Shown here: positions 25,503-38,535 of the stretch, piece by piece
How the letters are laid out: every line of letters begins with the position of its first letter
How positions within the stretch are numbered: position 1 is the stretch's first letter
Assembly: GCF_000737195.2 (NCBI RefSeq)
Contig: NZ_JALM01000010.1
Coordinates: 62,001 to 126,000 of the forward strand
From: Sciscionella sediminilitoris
Lineage (GTDB): Bacteria > Actinomycetota > Actinomycetes > Mycobacteriales > Pseudonocardiaceae
DNA: 64,000 bases
Reading direction: 5' to 3'
Notes under the pieces: generated by a model
What the model was told of the DNA's origin: nothing
What the model saw: only the letters and a program-made list of their open reading frames with translations
The model's database searches: none
Made by a program: the position numbers and the translations under genes

Positions 25503-25964
25503 ATGACCACCGATCACGCGACCGAAACCGCCCGCTTCGATCAGTCCGGTGCCCGGCGGGCGTTCCGCACCGTGCGGTTCCTCCTCGCCGCCTATGCCGC
25601 GCTCAGTGCCGCCGTACTGCTCACGGTCGTCATCCTCGCCCTCACCGGGAACCCGGTGACCTCGTTCGTCTGGGGCCGTTCCGGCGGGGTGCTGGCCAGC
25701 GCCGCGGTGACCTACTGGCTGGCCGTGCGCGCCGCGCGGGGCGCCCGCTGGGCCTATCGGCGGGTGCGCGTCCTCACCGTCGTGGTGCCGATCGCGATCC
25801 TGGCCATCGACCTGATCCCGGGCGCCCTTCCACCGTGGTTCATCGCGTTGCAGGCGGTCTGTGCCCTCGCCGTGGCCGCTGCCGCGTTCCCCGCCAACGG
25901 CCCGGTGCTGCGTGCCGCCTTCGGCCGCGACACTCACCGAACCGGGGCGGGTTCCGCGCGGTAG
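25503..25964 (+). CDS. Four-helix membrane protein
   Basis: A 153-residue protein with four hydrophobic segments (AAYAALSAAVLLTVVILALT, the VLASAAVTYWLAVRA region, VLTVVVPIAILAIDLI, and FIALQAVCALAVAAAAF). No known domain is apparent. It begins 32 bases after the acyltransferase stop, with GGAGAAAC upstream of the ATG, so the two are probably cotranscribed. The 3' end overlaps the convergent GNAT gene by 31 bases. Confidence 0.72.
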   Translation: MTTDHATETARFDQSGARRAFRTVRFLLAAYAALSAAVLLTVVILALTGNPVTSFVWGRSGGVLASAAVTYWLAVRAARGARWAYRRVRVLTVVVPIAILAIDLIPGALPPWFIALQAVCALAVAAAAFPANGPVLRAAFGRDTHRTGAGSAR

Positions 25965-26450
25965 ACGTGCAGCAGCACCGAAGGAATGGGCCGCCAATCC
26001 CGCTCGGGGACGTGGCTGAACCCGATCCGGTCGTAGAGCCGGTGCGCGGCGTGCATGTATTCCGCGCTGGACAGCACGAGCGCGTCCAGGCCCTGCTCAC
26101 CGGCGCGGCGCAGCGCGTGCCGCACCAGGGCCTCACCGATCCCGCGGCCCCGGGCGGCCGGGGTCACGCCGAGCATCCGGAGATCCGCTTCCCCCGGCCC
26201 GGCGATCTCGGCGTAGGAGCTGCCCGCAGAGTTCGCTGAAGGCCCAGCGCAGTAGGTCGCGGTGCCGAGCAGGGTCCCGTCCGCCTCGGCCGCCACGTAC
26301 AGTTCCGCCGCGCGTGCCCGGTCCGCGGCGTCGAGGAGCACCGCGGCGTAGTCCGCCTCCGGCGCGTCGAATCCGTCCGCGGCATAGGCTTCGAGGGTCA
26401 GTTCCCCGACCGCCGGGTACTCCGCGGGTTCGGCGAGCCGGATCGAATAG

Positions 26451-26458
<8 letters not shown>
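25934..26458 (-). CDS. GNAT family N-acetyltransferase, downstream copy
   Basis: A 174-residue GNAT with the acetyl-CoA loop TPAARGRGIGEALVRHAL near residue 110 and MHAAHRLYDRIGF near 145. It is a tandem paralogue of the next gene upstream: both begin [20 protein letters not shown]. Here the start is a TTG (26458), because the base that gives ATG in the other copy has changed. It overlaps the upstream GNAT stop by eight bases. Confidence 0.88.
26425..26457. repeat. Copy 1 of 33-bp repeat at GNAT gene starts
   Basis: A 33-bp sequence covering the first ten codons of the downstream GNAT gene, identical to 26921-26953. It marks the tandem duplication and also preserves the GGCTGA stop overlap of the gene upstream of each copy. 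Confidence 0.85.
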
Positions 26459-30922
<4,464 letters not shown>

Positions 30923-30985
30923 GAGGTTCCCCTTCCGCAGCGTGGATTCCGCGCAGACTCTACGTGACCGGCCCGGGGCACGCGG

Positions 30986-31651
30986 TCAGCGACGTTCGGC
31001 GAGGTCGTCCACGAGTTCGCGCAGCGCCCGCAGGGTGATCGCGCCCCGCGGTTCGGTCAGCGCGGTCTCCACCCGGCCCAGGTACTCGGCCGCGCGCCGT
31101 TCGCCGAGGGTGGCCTCGAGCGGGAGGAAGGTCATGTTCGCCCGGCTCGCTTCGGAGAGCTCGCCGAGCAGCGGATGGTGCACGGCGACATCCACGACGC
31201 CCTCGGTCTCGTCGATCAGGGCCGCGATGCGCACATCGGCGAGCGCGATGCGGTGCGCCCCGATGTTCACCGTGACCCCGTCCGGGTCCGGTACCGGCGG
31301 CACATGATCGTGGTACTCCCACACATGGTCGTCCGGGGGCGCGGCCGCCTTCCACGCGTCGGTATAGGGGCGCAGCGCGGGATCCTCCTTGCCGGTGAGC
31401 ACCAGCGCGTACATCGCGCGCTGCCCCTGCTCCACCGCGAAATCCAGGTTCGGGTGCAGTTCCGCGACCACCTCGCACAGCACGTTCTCGAACCGTCCCG
31501 GCCGCCCGTCCCCGAGCGCGGCACTCACCTCGGGCTGCAACAGTTCCCAGCGCCGCCAGAACCGAGCGGCGAGCGGCGTGACGTCCGGTTCCGGGACATC
31601 CTGTCCCGGTTGCCGCGCGTCCCTGCCGAGCCTCCGATTCCACCAGCGCAT
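30986..31651 (-). CDS. Conserved hypothetical protein
   Basis: A 221-residue soluble protein, not recognised. It begins MRWWNRRLGRD, then FWRRWELLQPEVSAAL and FENVLCEVVAELHPNLDFAV, a pattern seen in actinobacterial proteins of unknown function. It is rich in Asp/Glu and has no membrane segment or catalytic motif. It is upstream of the FUSC gene, separated by 63 bases. Confidence 0.7.
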   Translation of the reverse strand: MRWWNRRLGRDARQPGQDVPEPDVTPLAARFWRRWELLQPEVSAALGDGRPGRFENVLCEVVAELHPNLDFAVEQGQRAMYALVLTGKEDPALRPYTDAWKAAAPPDDHVWEYHDHVPPVPDPDGVTVNIGAHRIALADVRIAALIDETEGVVDVAVHHPLLGELSEASRANMTFLPLEATLGERRAAEYLGRVETALTEPRGAITLRALRELVDDLAERR

Positions 31652-31722
31652 GACGGTGATTCTCGCACCTGCGGCGCGGCATCCCCGGCCGTACGCATTA
31701 GCCTGGAAAAATCGGCACAGTT

Positions 31723-31739
31723 GTTCACTTGTATTGAAC
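31723..31739. promoter_or_regulatory. Inverted repeat upstream of XRE-cupin gene
   Basis: GTTCA-N7-TGAAC lies 16 bases upstream of the regulator's start. The same arms occur with a 3-bp spacer in front of the permease (32336-32348), so both are candidate binding sites for the XRE-cupin protein. Confidence 0.55.
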
Positions 31740-31755
31740 GGTCAGGAGCGAGCTC

Positions 31756-32289
31756 GTGGAGACACTGCGGATCCGCACGGTGCGCACCAAGGCGGGCTAT
31801 TCGGTGCGCGGGCTCGCGGGCACTGCCGGGATCTCCCCCGGACTGCTCAGCCAGGTCGAGCGCGGCCTCACCGAGCCGAGCCTGGACACCCTGCGCCGGA
31901 TCGCCAAGGCCCTCGAGGTCCCGTTGTTCTCCCTGTTCGAGGAGCAGGAGAACAGCGTGGCCGTGGTGCGCGCCCCGCGCCGGGCGCTGGTGCAGTCCCC
32001 GCACAGCGGCATCCGGTACACCAGGATCTCCCCCGGTTTCGGCAAACTCGAGGTTCTGGAGGGCACGCTCGAACCGGGCGGATGTTCCTCCGCGCGGCCG
32101 TGGAGCCACCCCTCCGAGGAGTGCGTGCTGCTCGTCGAGGGCCGGATCGTGGTCGAGGTGGACGGGCGGCGGCACGAGCTCGCCGAAGGGGACAGTGCGA
32201 GCTTCGACTCCCGGTTGCCGCACCGCTATCTCAACGAGACCGCGGAACCCGCCCGGTTCGTACTCTCGGTGACTCCGCCGAGTTACTGA
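31756..32289 (+). CDS. XRE-family regulator with C-terminal cupin domain
   Basis: A 177-residue regulator. Residues 5-60 form the XRE helix-turn-helix (VRGLAGTAGISPGLLSQVER, then LDTLRRIAKALEVPLFSLF). Residues 100-175 form a cupin sensor (SHPSEECVLLVEGRIVVEVD, LAEGDSASFDSRLPHRYLNE). Such proteins usually repress uptake and catabolism of amino acids or polyamines. The GTG at 31756 follows AGGAG. The permease and PLP enzyme downstream are the likely regulon. Confidence 0.9.
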   Translation: METLRIRTVRTKAGYSVRGLAGTAGISPGLLSQVERGLTEPSLDTLRRIAKALEVPLFSLFEEQENSVAVVRAPRRALVQSPHSGIRYTRISPGFGKLEVLEGTLEPGGCSSARPWSHPSEECVLLVEGRIVVEVDGRRHELAEGDSASFDSRLPHRYLNETAEPARFVLSVTPPSY

Positions 32290-32298
32290 TCCGCACCG

Positions 32299-32327
32299 TT
32301 GACACTCCGCCCGATGCCGTCGATACT
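32299..32327 (+). promoter_or_regulatory. Sigma-A-type promoter for the permease operon
   Basis: TTGACA (32299-32304), a 17-bp spacer and GATACT (32322-32327) match the primary sigma-factor consensus well. Transcription would begin near 32334, directly at the operator. Confidence 0.65.
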
Positions 32328-32335
32328 CGTCCACT

Positions 32336-32348
32336 GTTCAATGTGAAC
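32336..32348. promoter_or_regulatory. Operator at the permease transcription start
   Basis: GTTCA-ATG-TGAAC is a perfect 5-bp inverted repeat placed at the predicted start of transcription. Binding there would block the promoter at 32299-32327. Its arms match those before the XRE-cupin gene. Confidence 0.6.
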
Positions 32349-32378
32349 GAACACCCACCGACGACGATGGGCGGCGGT

Positions 32379-33833
32379 ATGACGGCGAAGGAGCCGGAGC
32401 AGGACGGGCAGCTGCGGCGCAGTCTCAGTGCGCGCCAGCTCGCGATGATCGGGATCGGCGGCGCGGTCGGCACCGGGCTCTTCCTCGGTTCGAGCCTCGC
32501 GATCAGCCAGGCCGGGCCCGCCACGATCATCGCCTACCTCGTCTGCGGTGCGGTCGCACTGATCATCGCCTGGGCCCTGGCCGAGATGATCGTCGTGCAC
32601 CCGGTCGCCGGTTCCTTCGGCGTGCTCGCCCACTCCTATCTGGGCCGCCTGCCGGGATTCGTGGTGCGCTGGACCTACTGGGCCGTGCAGTGCATCGCGA
32701 TCGGCGGTGAGGTCGTCGCGGCCGGGATCTATCTGCGCTTCTGGTGGCCGCAACTGCCGCTGTGGCTGCCGACGGTCGTGTTCGCGGTGGCCATCATCGC
32801 GGTGAACGCGCGGGCGGTCGGCATCTTCGGCAGCCTCGAGTACTGGTTCTCCATGATCAAGGTCAGCGCGATCGTGGTGTTCATCCTGCTTGGCCTGGTG
32901 CTGATCTTCTTCGGCCTGCCGGGCAAACCCGCGACCGGGTTCGACAATCTCGTGACACACGGCGGATTCCTGCCGAACGGGATCGGCGGGCTGCTGCTGG
33001 CCATGGTGTTCGCGATCTTCAGCTTCGTCGGCACCGAGGTCGTCTCGGTGACCGCGGCCGAGGCCCGCGATCCGGTGCGCGACATCCCGCGCGCGGCCCG
33101 CACGATGCTGCTGCGGCTGTCCCTGTTCTATCTACTGGCGATCACCATCGTGCTCGCGGTGGTGCCCTGGACGAAGACCGCGCAGGGCGGCGACGACATC
33201 GCGGTGAGCCCGTTCGTCTCGGTGTTCGCCGCGGCCGGGATCCCCGCGGCGGCAACGATCATGAACTTCGTGGTGCTCACCGCGGCGCTCTCCTCGGCGA
33301 ACGCGAACCTGTACCTGACCACCCGCATGCTGCATTCCCTGGCCGAGCACCGGTACGCGCCCGCGTTCACCGGAAAGCTGAACCGCTCCGGTGCGCCCGC
33401 ACGCGCGCTGGTGCTCAGCACCATCGGACTGGCCATCGCCGGGGTCTGTTCCTTCGCCTTCCCGGACACCGCCTATGTCGGGCTGTACGGCATTTCCATT
33501 TTCGGCATGCTCGTGGTGTGGCTGCTCATTCTCGCCACCCATCTGCGGTTCCGCAGGGTGCGCGCGCGGCACGGGCTGCCGCCCTCCCCGGTGCGATTGC
33601 GCGGCGCACCGGTCACCACGATCCTCGCTTTCCTTTTCCTGGCCGGGATTCTGGTGTCCACCGGATTCATCGAGGGGCTCAGCTGGTCCTGGAAGGCCGG
33701 GCTGCCATTCTTTCTCGTCCTGATCATCGGTTTCGTCATCGCGGAGAAACGGGGCGGATTCCGGGAACGACACGATCCGCTCGCCGCGGAACTGGCGGCG
33801 CGTCAATCGAAACGAAAGGAAAACCTTGACTGA
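32379..33833 (+). CDS. APC-superfamily amino acid permease
   Basis: A transporter of about 484 residues with 12 hydrophobic helices. The amino-acid/polyamine permease signature is present: RQLAMIGIGGAVGTGLFLGS at the first helix, and FSFVGTEVVSVTAAEARDP in the middle, as in the GabP/AnsP/CycA group. It imports an amino acid by proton symport; the substrate is not determined. The start could be the ATG at 32379, the ATG at 32367 or an upstream GTG. Confidence 0.9.
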   Translation: MTAKEPEQDGQLRRSLSARQLAMIGIGGAVGTGLFLGSSLAISQAGPATIIAYLVCGAVALIIAWALAEMIVVHPVAGSFGVLAHSYLGRLPGFVVRWTYWAVQCIAIGGEVVAAGIYLRFWWPQLPLWLPTVVFAVAIIAVNARAVGIFGSLEYWFSMIKVSAIVVFILLGLVLIFFGLPGKPATGFDNLVTHGGFLPNGIGGLLLAMVFAIFSFVGTEVVSVTAAEARDPVRDIPRAARTMLLRLSLFYLLAITIVLAVVPWTKTAQGGDDIAVSPFVSVFAAAGIPAAATIMNFVVLTAALSSANANLYLTTRMLHSLAEHRYAPAFTGKLNRSGAPARALVLSTIGLAIAGVCSFAFPDTAYVGLYGISIFGMLVVWLLILATHLRFRRVRARHGLPPSPVRLRGAPVTTILAFLFLAGILVSTGFIEGLSWSWKAGLPFFLVLIIGFVIAEKRGGFRERHDPLAAELAARQSKRKENLD

Positions 33834-34962
33834 GACCAGCCCGGCAGTGTTCCGCGGGAATTTCCCGATGCTCGCCGATACCGTGCACCTGGCCAGCTGC
33901 AGCCAGGGCGCCCGCTCGACCCGGCTGGACGAGGCGATGCGGGAGATGCTCGACTCGATGCGCGAGCACGCTGCCCCGTGGGGCATCTGGATGGGCGAGG
34001 TGGAGCGCGCCCGGTCCGGTTTCGCCGCGCTGATCGGCGCGGCGCCCGAGGAGATCGCGATCGTGCCGAACGCCTCGGTCGGGGCCTACCAGGTGGCGTC
34101 CACGCTGTCCCTGCGGGAGCGCCCGGAACTGCTCACCTGGGAGCTGGAGTTCCCCTCCATCGCCCAGGTATGGCTCGGCCAGCGGGATCGCGGGGCCGAA
34201 GTCACCCATCTGCCCGCCACGGATGCCCGGCTGCGCACCGAGGAGGTCGCCGCCGCGGTTTCCGGGCGCACCGCACTGGTCTCGGTGCCACTGGTCAGCT
34301 ACGCGAACGGGGCCCGCGCCGAGGTCGCCGAGGTCACCGGGCTGGCCAGGGAAGCGGGGGCGCGCAGTTTCGTGGACGCCTATCAGGCCGCAGGCGTGGT
34401 GGACATCGACGTTCGGCGGCTCGGCTGCGACTACCTCGTCGCGGGCGCGCTGAAATACCTGCTCGGCCTGCCCGGCTTCGCGTTCCTCTATGTGCGCGGC
34501 GGGATCGAGGACCAGCGGACACCGAGCCTCACCGGGTGGTTCGGCAGGCGCGATCCGTTCGCCTTCGATCCACACGAACTGGATTTTCCTTGCGAGGCAA
34601 GGCGTTTCGAGACCGGAACCCCGGCGATCCCGGCCGCGTACGCCGCGCGGGCCGGATTGGAACTGCTCTCCGGTCTCGACATCGCCGCGGTGGAGCGGCA
34701 CATCGGCGGGCTCGTCCAGGACACCGCGGAGCGGCTGAACGAACTCGGCTACCGCTTTTACCGTCCCGCGGCCGAATTCGCCACCGGGCCGATGCTCGCG
34801 GTGTACGTCGAGGATCCCGAGCACGCCGCCGGATGGCTGGCGCAGCGGCGGATCGTGGTGAGCGCGCGCGGTTCGGTGATCCGGCTTTCCTTCCACTACT
34901 ACAACACCGCCGAGGACGTGGCCGCCGCCTGCGCCGCGCTCGCCGAGTATCGCGGTCCCTAA
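33826..34962 (+). CDS. Aminotransferase class V PLP enzyme
   Basis: A 378-residue fold-type I PLP protein of the cysteine-desulfurase/isopenicillin-N-epimerase-like group. The pyridoxal lysine is in AGALKYLLGLPGFAF near residue 210, and FVDAYQAAGVVDIDV supplies the cofactor-binding Asp. The TTG start overlaps the permease end by eight bases, so transporter and enzyme are coupled and probably use the same substrate. The end overlaps the convergent MetE-C-like gene by four bases. Confidence 0.85.
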   Translation: MTETSPAVFRGNFPMLADTVHLASCSQGARSTRLDEAMREMLDSMREHAAPWGIWMGEVERARSGFAALIGAAPEEIAIVPNASVGAYQVASTLSLRERPELLTWELEFPSIAQVWLGQRDRGAEVTHLPATDARLRTEEVAAAVSGRTALVSVPLVSYANGARAEVAEVTGLAREAGARSFVDAYQAAGVVDIDVRRLGCDYLVAGALKYLLGLPGFAFLYVRGGIEDQRTPSLTGWFGRRDPFAFDPHELDFPCEARRFETGTPAIPAAYAARAGLELLSGLDIAAVERHIGGLVQDTAERLNELGYRFYRPAAEFATGPMLAVYVEDPEHAAGWLAQRRIVVSARGSVIRLSFHYYNTAEDVAAACAALAEYRGP

Positions 34963-35990
34963 GCCCAGGATTCCGGCGGTTCGGTGAACGCGGCGGCCAG
35001 TTCGGTGCAGCGGCGCAGGATCGCGGGTGCCTCCGCGGGCCGGGCACCCGCGAGCCCGCAGCTCGGTGTCACCACGCAACGCTCGGCCAGCAGCGCGCGG
35101 TCGAACCCGAGCCGGTCGACCAGTTCCAGCGCCGGGGCCGCCAGTGAACGCAGTTCTCCGCCCTGGCCGGTACTCGGCACCAGTCCGAGCAGCAGGGCGA
35201 GGCCGTCCTCGATGGCCTCACCCAGCGCGTCCGAGACGGTGGCCGAGGCCTTCGCGAATCCGGTGACATCCAGGGCCAGCGCGTCCGCCCCCGCCTTGTG
35301 CAGCATCGCGATCGGTACGGCCAGATCCCCGGAAAGCGGGGCGCAGCAGTGCACGATCACCGGATTCCCGGTCGCGGCGCGCGCCGCCTCCAGTACCTCG
35401 GTGAGCAGGGCGCGCACCTCCGGCTCGGCAACCGCGGGAAGCTTGCCGTAGCCCGAGGGCGTGGCCAGCCCGCCGATCAGCACGAACGGCAGGCTCGGTT
35501 CGTCGAGCTGCACGAAAACCTCGGCCTCGGTGCGCCGCACGACCTCGGCGATGTGCGCGCGCATCCCCTCGATCAGCGAGGCGGTGAACTCGCGCAGCGC
35601 CCCGTGATCGGTGAGCACCCGCTGCCCCCTCGGCAACTCGATGCCCGCGGTGAGCGTCCACGGACCGGCGAGCTGCACCTTCACCTGGCGCGGCGAACCC
35701 GCCAGCTCGTGCACCGTGTCCAGATCGCGTTCCAGCAAATCCAGGCCACGGCGGGTGTCCCGGCCCGGCCGCGCCGTCACCCGGTAGCCGCTCGGCACCA
35801 CCTCCGTCGGCAGATCCACCAGTATCGCCGCGGTGCGCCCGATCAGGTCCGCGCCGACCCCGCGCGCCGGGAGCTCCGGAACATGCGGCAACTCCAGCTC
35901 ACCGAAAACGGTGCGCACCGCCTCCGCCACCTCGGTGCCCGGCATCGAGCCGATCCCGGTCGCGCCCGCTTTGATCAGGTTCTCAGTCAC
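34959..35990 (-). CDS. Cobalamin-independent methionine synthase C-terminal-like protein
   Basis: A 343-residue single-domain protein resembling the catalytic C-terminal barrel of MetE. Zinc-ligand candidates are His and Cys in VIVHCCAPL near residue 215, and Cys in VVTPSCGLAGARP near 305; VFVQLDEPSLPF lies near 160. It lacks the N-terminal MetE half, so the folate-dependent reaction is uncertain; it may methylate homocysteine from another donor. A similar gene neighbours ligA in mycobacteria. The GTG at 35990 is chosen. Confidence 0.82.
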   Translation of the reverse strand: MTENLIKAGATGIGSMPGTEVAEAVRTVFGELELPHVPELPARGVGADLIGRTAAILVDLPTEVVPSGYRVTARPGRDTRRGLDLLERDLDTVHELAGSPRQVKVQLAGPWTLTAGIELPRGQRVLTDHGALREFTASLIEGMRAHIAEVVRRTEAEVFVQLDEPSLPFVLIGGLATPSGYGKLPAVAEPEVRALLTEVLEAARAATGNPVIVHCCAPLSGDLAVPIAMLHKAGADALALDVTGFAKASATVSDALGEAIEDGLALLLGLVPSTGQGGELRSLAAPALELVDRLGFDRALLAERCVVTPSCGLAGARPAEAPAILRRCTELAAAFTEPPESWA

Positions 35991-36014
35991 GATGCCTACC
36001 GTAACGCTGCACCG

Positions 36015-36055
36015 AGCAGAGGCTGTGCGCGGCAAAAGCGCTAGCGGTGCAGCTC
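36015..36055. repeat. 41-bp direct repeat, left copy
   Basis: Identical over 41 bp to 37511-37551. It contains a duplicate of the last five codons of the ECF41 sigma gene (the minus-strand GAGCTGCACCGCTAG) plus 26 bp beyond. Within it GCGC-GGCAAAA-GCGC can form a small hairpin. The two copies bound a 1.46-kb segment with two genes. Confidence 0.9.
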
Positions 36056-36241
36056 ATTTTCGGTACCCGTTCACTGGGCGGGCTACGCACTCCCAGCAAC
36101 ACCTTCAACCACGCGAAGTAGTCACCAGAACTCTGTGTAACAAGGCTCAAGATCACTTCGATTGAATGTTCAACCGCATCACCGAGTACGCACGCGCCGC
36201 TCCCCGGTCCGTGTCTCTTCGTTCCCGTCGAAAGGACAACG

Positions 36242-36922
36242 ATGTCCGCTTCAACTGGCTACCCCGTCACGCCTTCATCCGGTTCGCCGACCCGACCGCG
36301 CGGCAACGGGATCGGTGTCACTGCCCTCGTCCTCGGCATCCTCGCCGTGGTGTTGTCGTGGTTACCGGTCGTCGGATTCGTGCTCGCGGTCCTCGCCCTG
36401 ATTTTCGGCATCATCGGCATCTTCAACTCTCACAAGGGCATGAGCATCGCGGGAACGGCTACTGGCGCGGTCGCGCTGATCGCGGCGATCGTCGTCACCG
36501 CCGCCATCGGCAATGTGCTCGAACAGCAACAACGCTCTACCGGAACGAATCCGACGACAGCACCGGCCGCACCCGTTCAGAACACGGCACCGACCGCGCC
36601 TGAAACCACCACTCCACCGGTAATGCCTACCGCCGCCGATTTCCAGATCGGGCTCAAGACCACATCAAAGCAGTGCTTCGGCAGCGCCGGATGCAGTGTC
36701 GTCGTGCAACCGGAGCTCACCTACACCGGAGCCGACTCAGCGATATTCGACACCCAGACGTGCGATATCACCTACCGGATCACCGGCGACAGCTCCGGAC
36801 CGATGATCGAAACGGCGAATGGTACCGGAGGGATGAGCTACTCGGTCTCGCCCTCATCGCTGTCCACCGCCTCGAATTCGACCGTGGTCCACGCCGAGAT
36901 ACAAGACGTGACCTGCCAGTGA
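36242..36922 (+). CDS. DUF4190-type membrane protein with exported Thr/Pro-rich tail
   Basis: A 226-residue protein. Two hydrophobic helices near residues 24-65 (GVTALVLGILAVVLSWLPVV, then LAVLALIFGIIGIFNSHKGM) and a third near 75-90 form a DUF4190 module. A Thr/Pro/Ala linker follows, then an extracytoplasmic domain with three cysteines or more (QCFGSAGCSVVV, TCDITYRI). AAAGGA precedes the ATG. GC content is lower than its neighbours. It lies inside the direct-repeat island and is coupled to the next gene. Confidence 0.78.
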   Translation: MSASTGYPVTPSSGSPTRPRGNGIGVTALVLGILAVVLSWLPVVGFVLAVLALIFGIIGIFNSHKGMSIAGTATGAVALIAAIVVTAAIGNVLEQQQRSTGTNPTTAPAAPVQNTAPTAPETTTPPVMPTAADFQIGLKTTSKQCFGSAGCSVVVQPELTYTGADSAIFDTQTCDITYRITGDSSGPMIETANGTGGMSYSVSPSSLSTASNSTVVHAEIQDVTCQ

Positions 36923-37485
36923 CGCTCATCGGCAGGCAGCTCGCTCTCCTTCTGCTCCTCGGGATGGTGCTCGCCGGATGCACCAGCTTCCGACCACCCG
37001 GTACCAGCGATACCCGGCCGTCTCCAGCCATTCCGTCGGCAACCACGATGTCTTCCGTTCCGGCGGTACCGACACTCGCGGTGCCGACCGGTCTGATCGG
37101 CACCAGCATGAGTGCCGCAAAGCCCGCCTTGACCAAGGCAGGGTTCACCCACATCGTTGTCGCCGGAGGCCATGGGATCACCGAGGGCACGAAAGTCACC
37201 GAAGTCACGCACGCGGGCGAGACTGTCCCGCCCGACACCAAGATCGTGCTCACCGGAGCGGCCGCGCCCACCCCGGCCAAGACACTCGTTCCGACCAACA
37301 ACGGCACACACAGGACCGCACCGACCATCGGAGCTGACTGCCGTCCCGGCGACGAGAAGGACTACCGCGTTTGCGCCGGGCACAAAGCATGGGTCGACGG
37401 ACAACTCGAATACGCCAACTGCCTGGATTCCGGTGGAAGCTGGGACATCCCCGATCAGTCATGTACCCGCCCTCGCGCTCACTGA
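36919..37485 (+). CDS. Lipoprotein with PASTA-like domain
   Basis: A 188-residue lipoprotein. The signal LALLLLLGMVLAGC ends in a lipobox (LAGC) near residue 21. A Ser/Pro linker leads to a PASTA-like domain (VPTGLIGTSMSAAKPALTKA, then GFTHIVV and VPPDTKIVLTG). A C-terminal Cys-containing region (CRPGDEKDYRVC) may be disulfide-bonded. PASTA domains bind peptidoglycan fragments or lipid II. The GTG overlaps the DUF4190 stop as GTGA. Confidence 0.75.
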   Translation: MTLIGRQLALLLLLGMVLAGCTSFRPPGTSDTRPSPAIPSATTMSSVPAVPTLAVPTGLIGTSMSAAKPALTKAGFTHIVVAGGHGITEGTKVTEVTHAGETVPPDTKIVLTGAAAPTPAKTLVPTNNGTHRTAPTIGADCRPGDEKDYRVCAGHKAWVDGQLEYANCLDSGGSWDIPDQSCTRPRAH

Positions 37486-37510
37486 CGGGACGGACAGGGG
37501 CCACACCAAC

Positions 37511-37551
37511 AGCAGAGGCTGTGCGCGGCAAAAGCGCTAGCGGTGCAGCTC
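37511..37551. repeat. 41-bp direct repeat, right copy
   Basis: Second copy of the repeat at 36015-36055. It overlaps the 3' end of the ECF41 sigma gene, supplying its last five codons and stop. Placement at a gene's 3' end is typical for attachment sites of integrating elements. Confidence 0.9.
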
Positions 37552-38436
37552 GGTGGTGCGCGCCATGTGCGAGAGCTTTTCCGGATTGCGCACCGCGTAG
37601 AGCCCGGTGACCAGGCCACCGGTGATACCGACCGCGAGCACGGTGTCGATCTCGCCGTCCCGCCACAGGACCAGGGCCGGGTGGCCGTTGACCTGGGTCG
37701 GCCGCAGGGTCACCGCATCGGAGAGCCTGCCGAGCCCGGTGCTCAGCAGGCGGGCCACCTTGTCGGACCCGGTGACGGGGTGCTGGATGGCCTGCCTGAT
37801 CCCGCCGCCGTCGCCGAGGAGTACGACATCCGGGGCCAGGATGTCGAGCAGGCCCTGCAGGTCCCCGGTTTCGGTCGCCCGGGTGAACGCGTCGAATGCG
37901 GCGCGGGTGTCGGCGGCGGACACGGTCGTGCGCGGGCGGCGGGCGGTGACGTGTTCCCGGGCCCGGTGGGCGATCTGGCGCACGGCCGCGGCGCTTTTGC
38001 CCACGGCTTCGGCGATTTCCTCGTATCCGAGGGCGAACACCTCGCGCAGCACGAACACCGCGCGCTCGGTCGGCGCGAGTGTTTCCAGCACCAGCAGCAT
38101 CGCCATGGACACGCTCTCGGCCAGCTCGGCGTCCTCGGCGACATCGGGCGCGGTCAGCAGCGGCTCGGGCAGCCAGGGGCCGACGTAGGACTCCTTGCGG
38201 CGGCCCAGGGTGCGCAACCGCAGGAGCGCCTGGCGGGTGGTGATCCGGACGAGGTACGCGCGCTGGTCCCGCACGGTGCCGAGGTCCACATTCACCCAGC
38301 GCAGCCAGGTCTCCTGCACGACGTCCTCGGCGTCGGCCGCGGAGCCCAGCATCTCGTAGGCGACGGTGAACAGCAGCTTCCGGTGGGTGAGGAACACCGA
38401 GGTCGCGGTGTCCCCGGATTGCTGGTTCTCGGTCAT
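37537..38436 (-). CDS. ECF41-type RNA polymerase sigma factor
   Basis: A 299-residue sigma factor. Region 2 (LLFTVAYEMLGSAADAEDVV) and region 4 (TLAPTERAVFVLREVFALGY) fill the first 170 residues. The C-terminal SnoaL-like domain includes the NPEKL variant of the conserved NPDKL motif; in ECF41 proteins this extension controls activity in place of an anti-sigma factor. It diverges from an AhpD-type carboxymuconolactone decarboxylase gene, the usual ECF41 partner and target. The last codons lie in the 41-bp repeat. Confidence 0.93.
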   Translation of the reverse strand: MTENQQSGDTATSVFLTHRKLLFTVAYEMLGSAADAEDVVQETWLRWVNVDLGTVRDQRAYLVRITTRQALLRLRTLGRRKESYVGPWLPEPLLTAPDVAEDAELAESVSMAMLLVLETLAPTERAVFVLREVFALGYEEIAEAVGKSAAAVRQIAHRAREHVTARRPRTTVSAADTRAAFDAFTRATETGDLQGLLDILAPDVVLLGDGGGIRQAIQHPVTGSDKVARLLSTGLGRLSDAVTLRPTQVNGHPALVLWRDGEIDTVLAVGITGGLVTGLYAVRNPEKLSHMARTTELHR

Positions 38437-38474
38437 GGAAGGGCTCCTGTTCGGTCACTGCTGGGTACTCACCC

Positions 38475-38501
38475 GACACCGGAGGCGGCGCGGTTGTGAC
38501 A
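38475..38501 (-). promoter_or_regulatory. ECF41-type promoter of the sigma factor gene
   Basis: On the minus strand TGTCACA (38501-38495), 16 bp, then TGTC (38478-38475). ECF41 promoters are described with TGTCACA and CGTC. It lies 38 bases upstream of the sigma gene start, consistent with autoregulation. Confidence 0.55.
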
Positions 38502-38535
38502 CCCGGGCCACATGGTGTACGTCACCCGGCCGCCT

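Noticed and set aside
36056-37510. Complete integrative element or prophage in the direct-repeat island
   Set aside because: No integrase, excisionase, replication or mobilisation gene lies between the repeats; only two cell-envelope-type genes.
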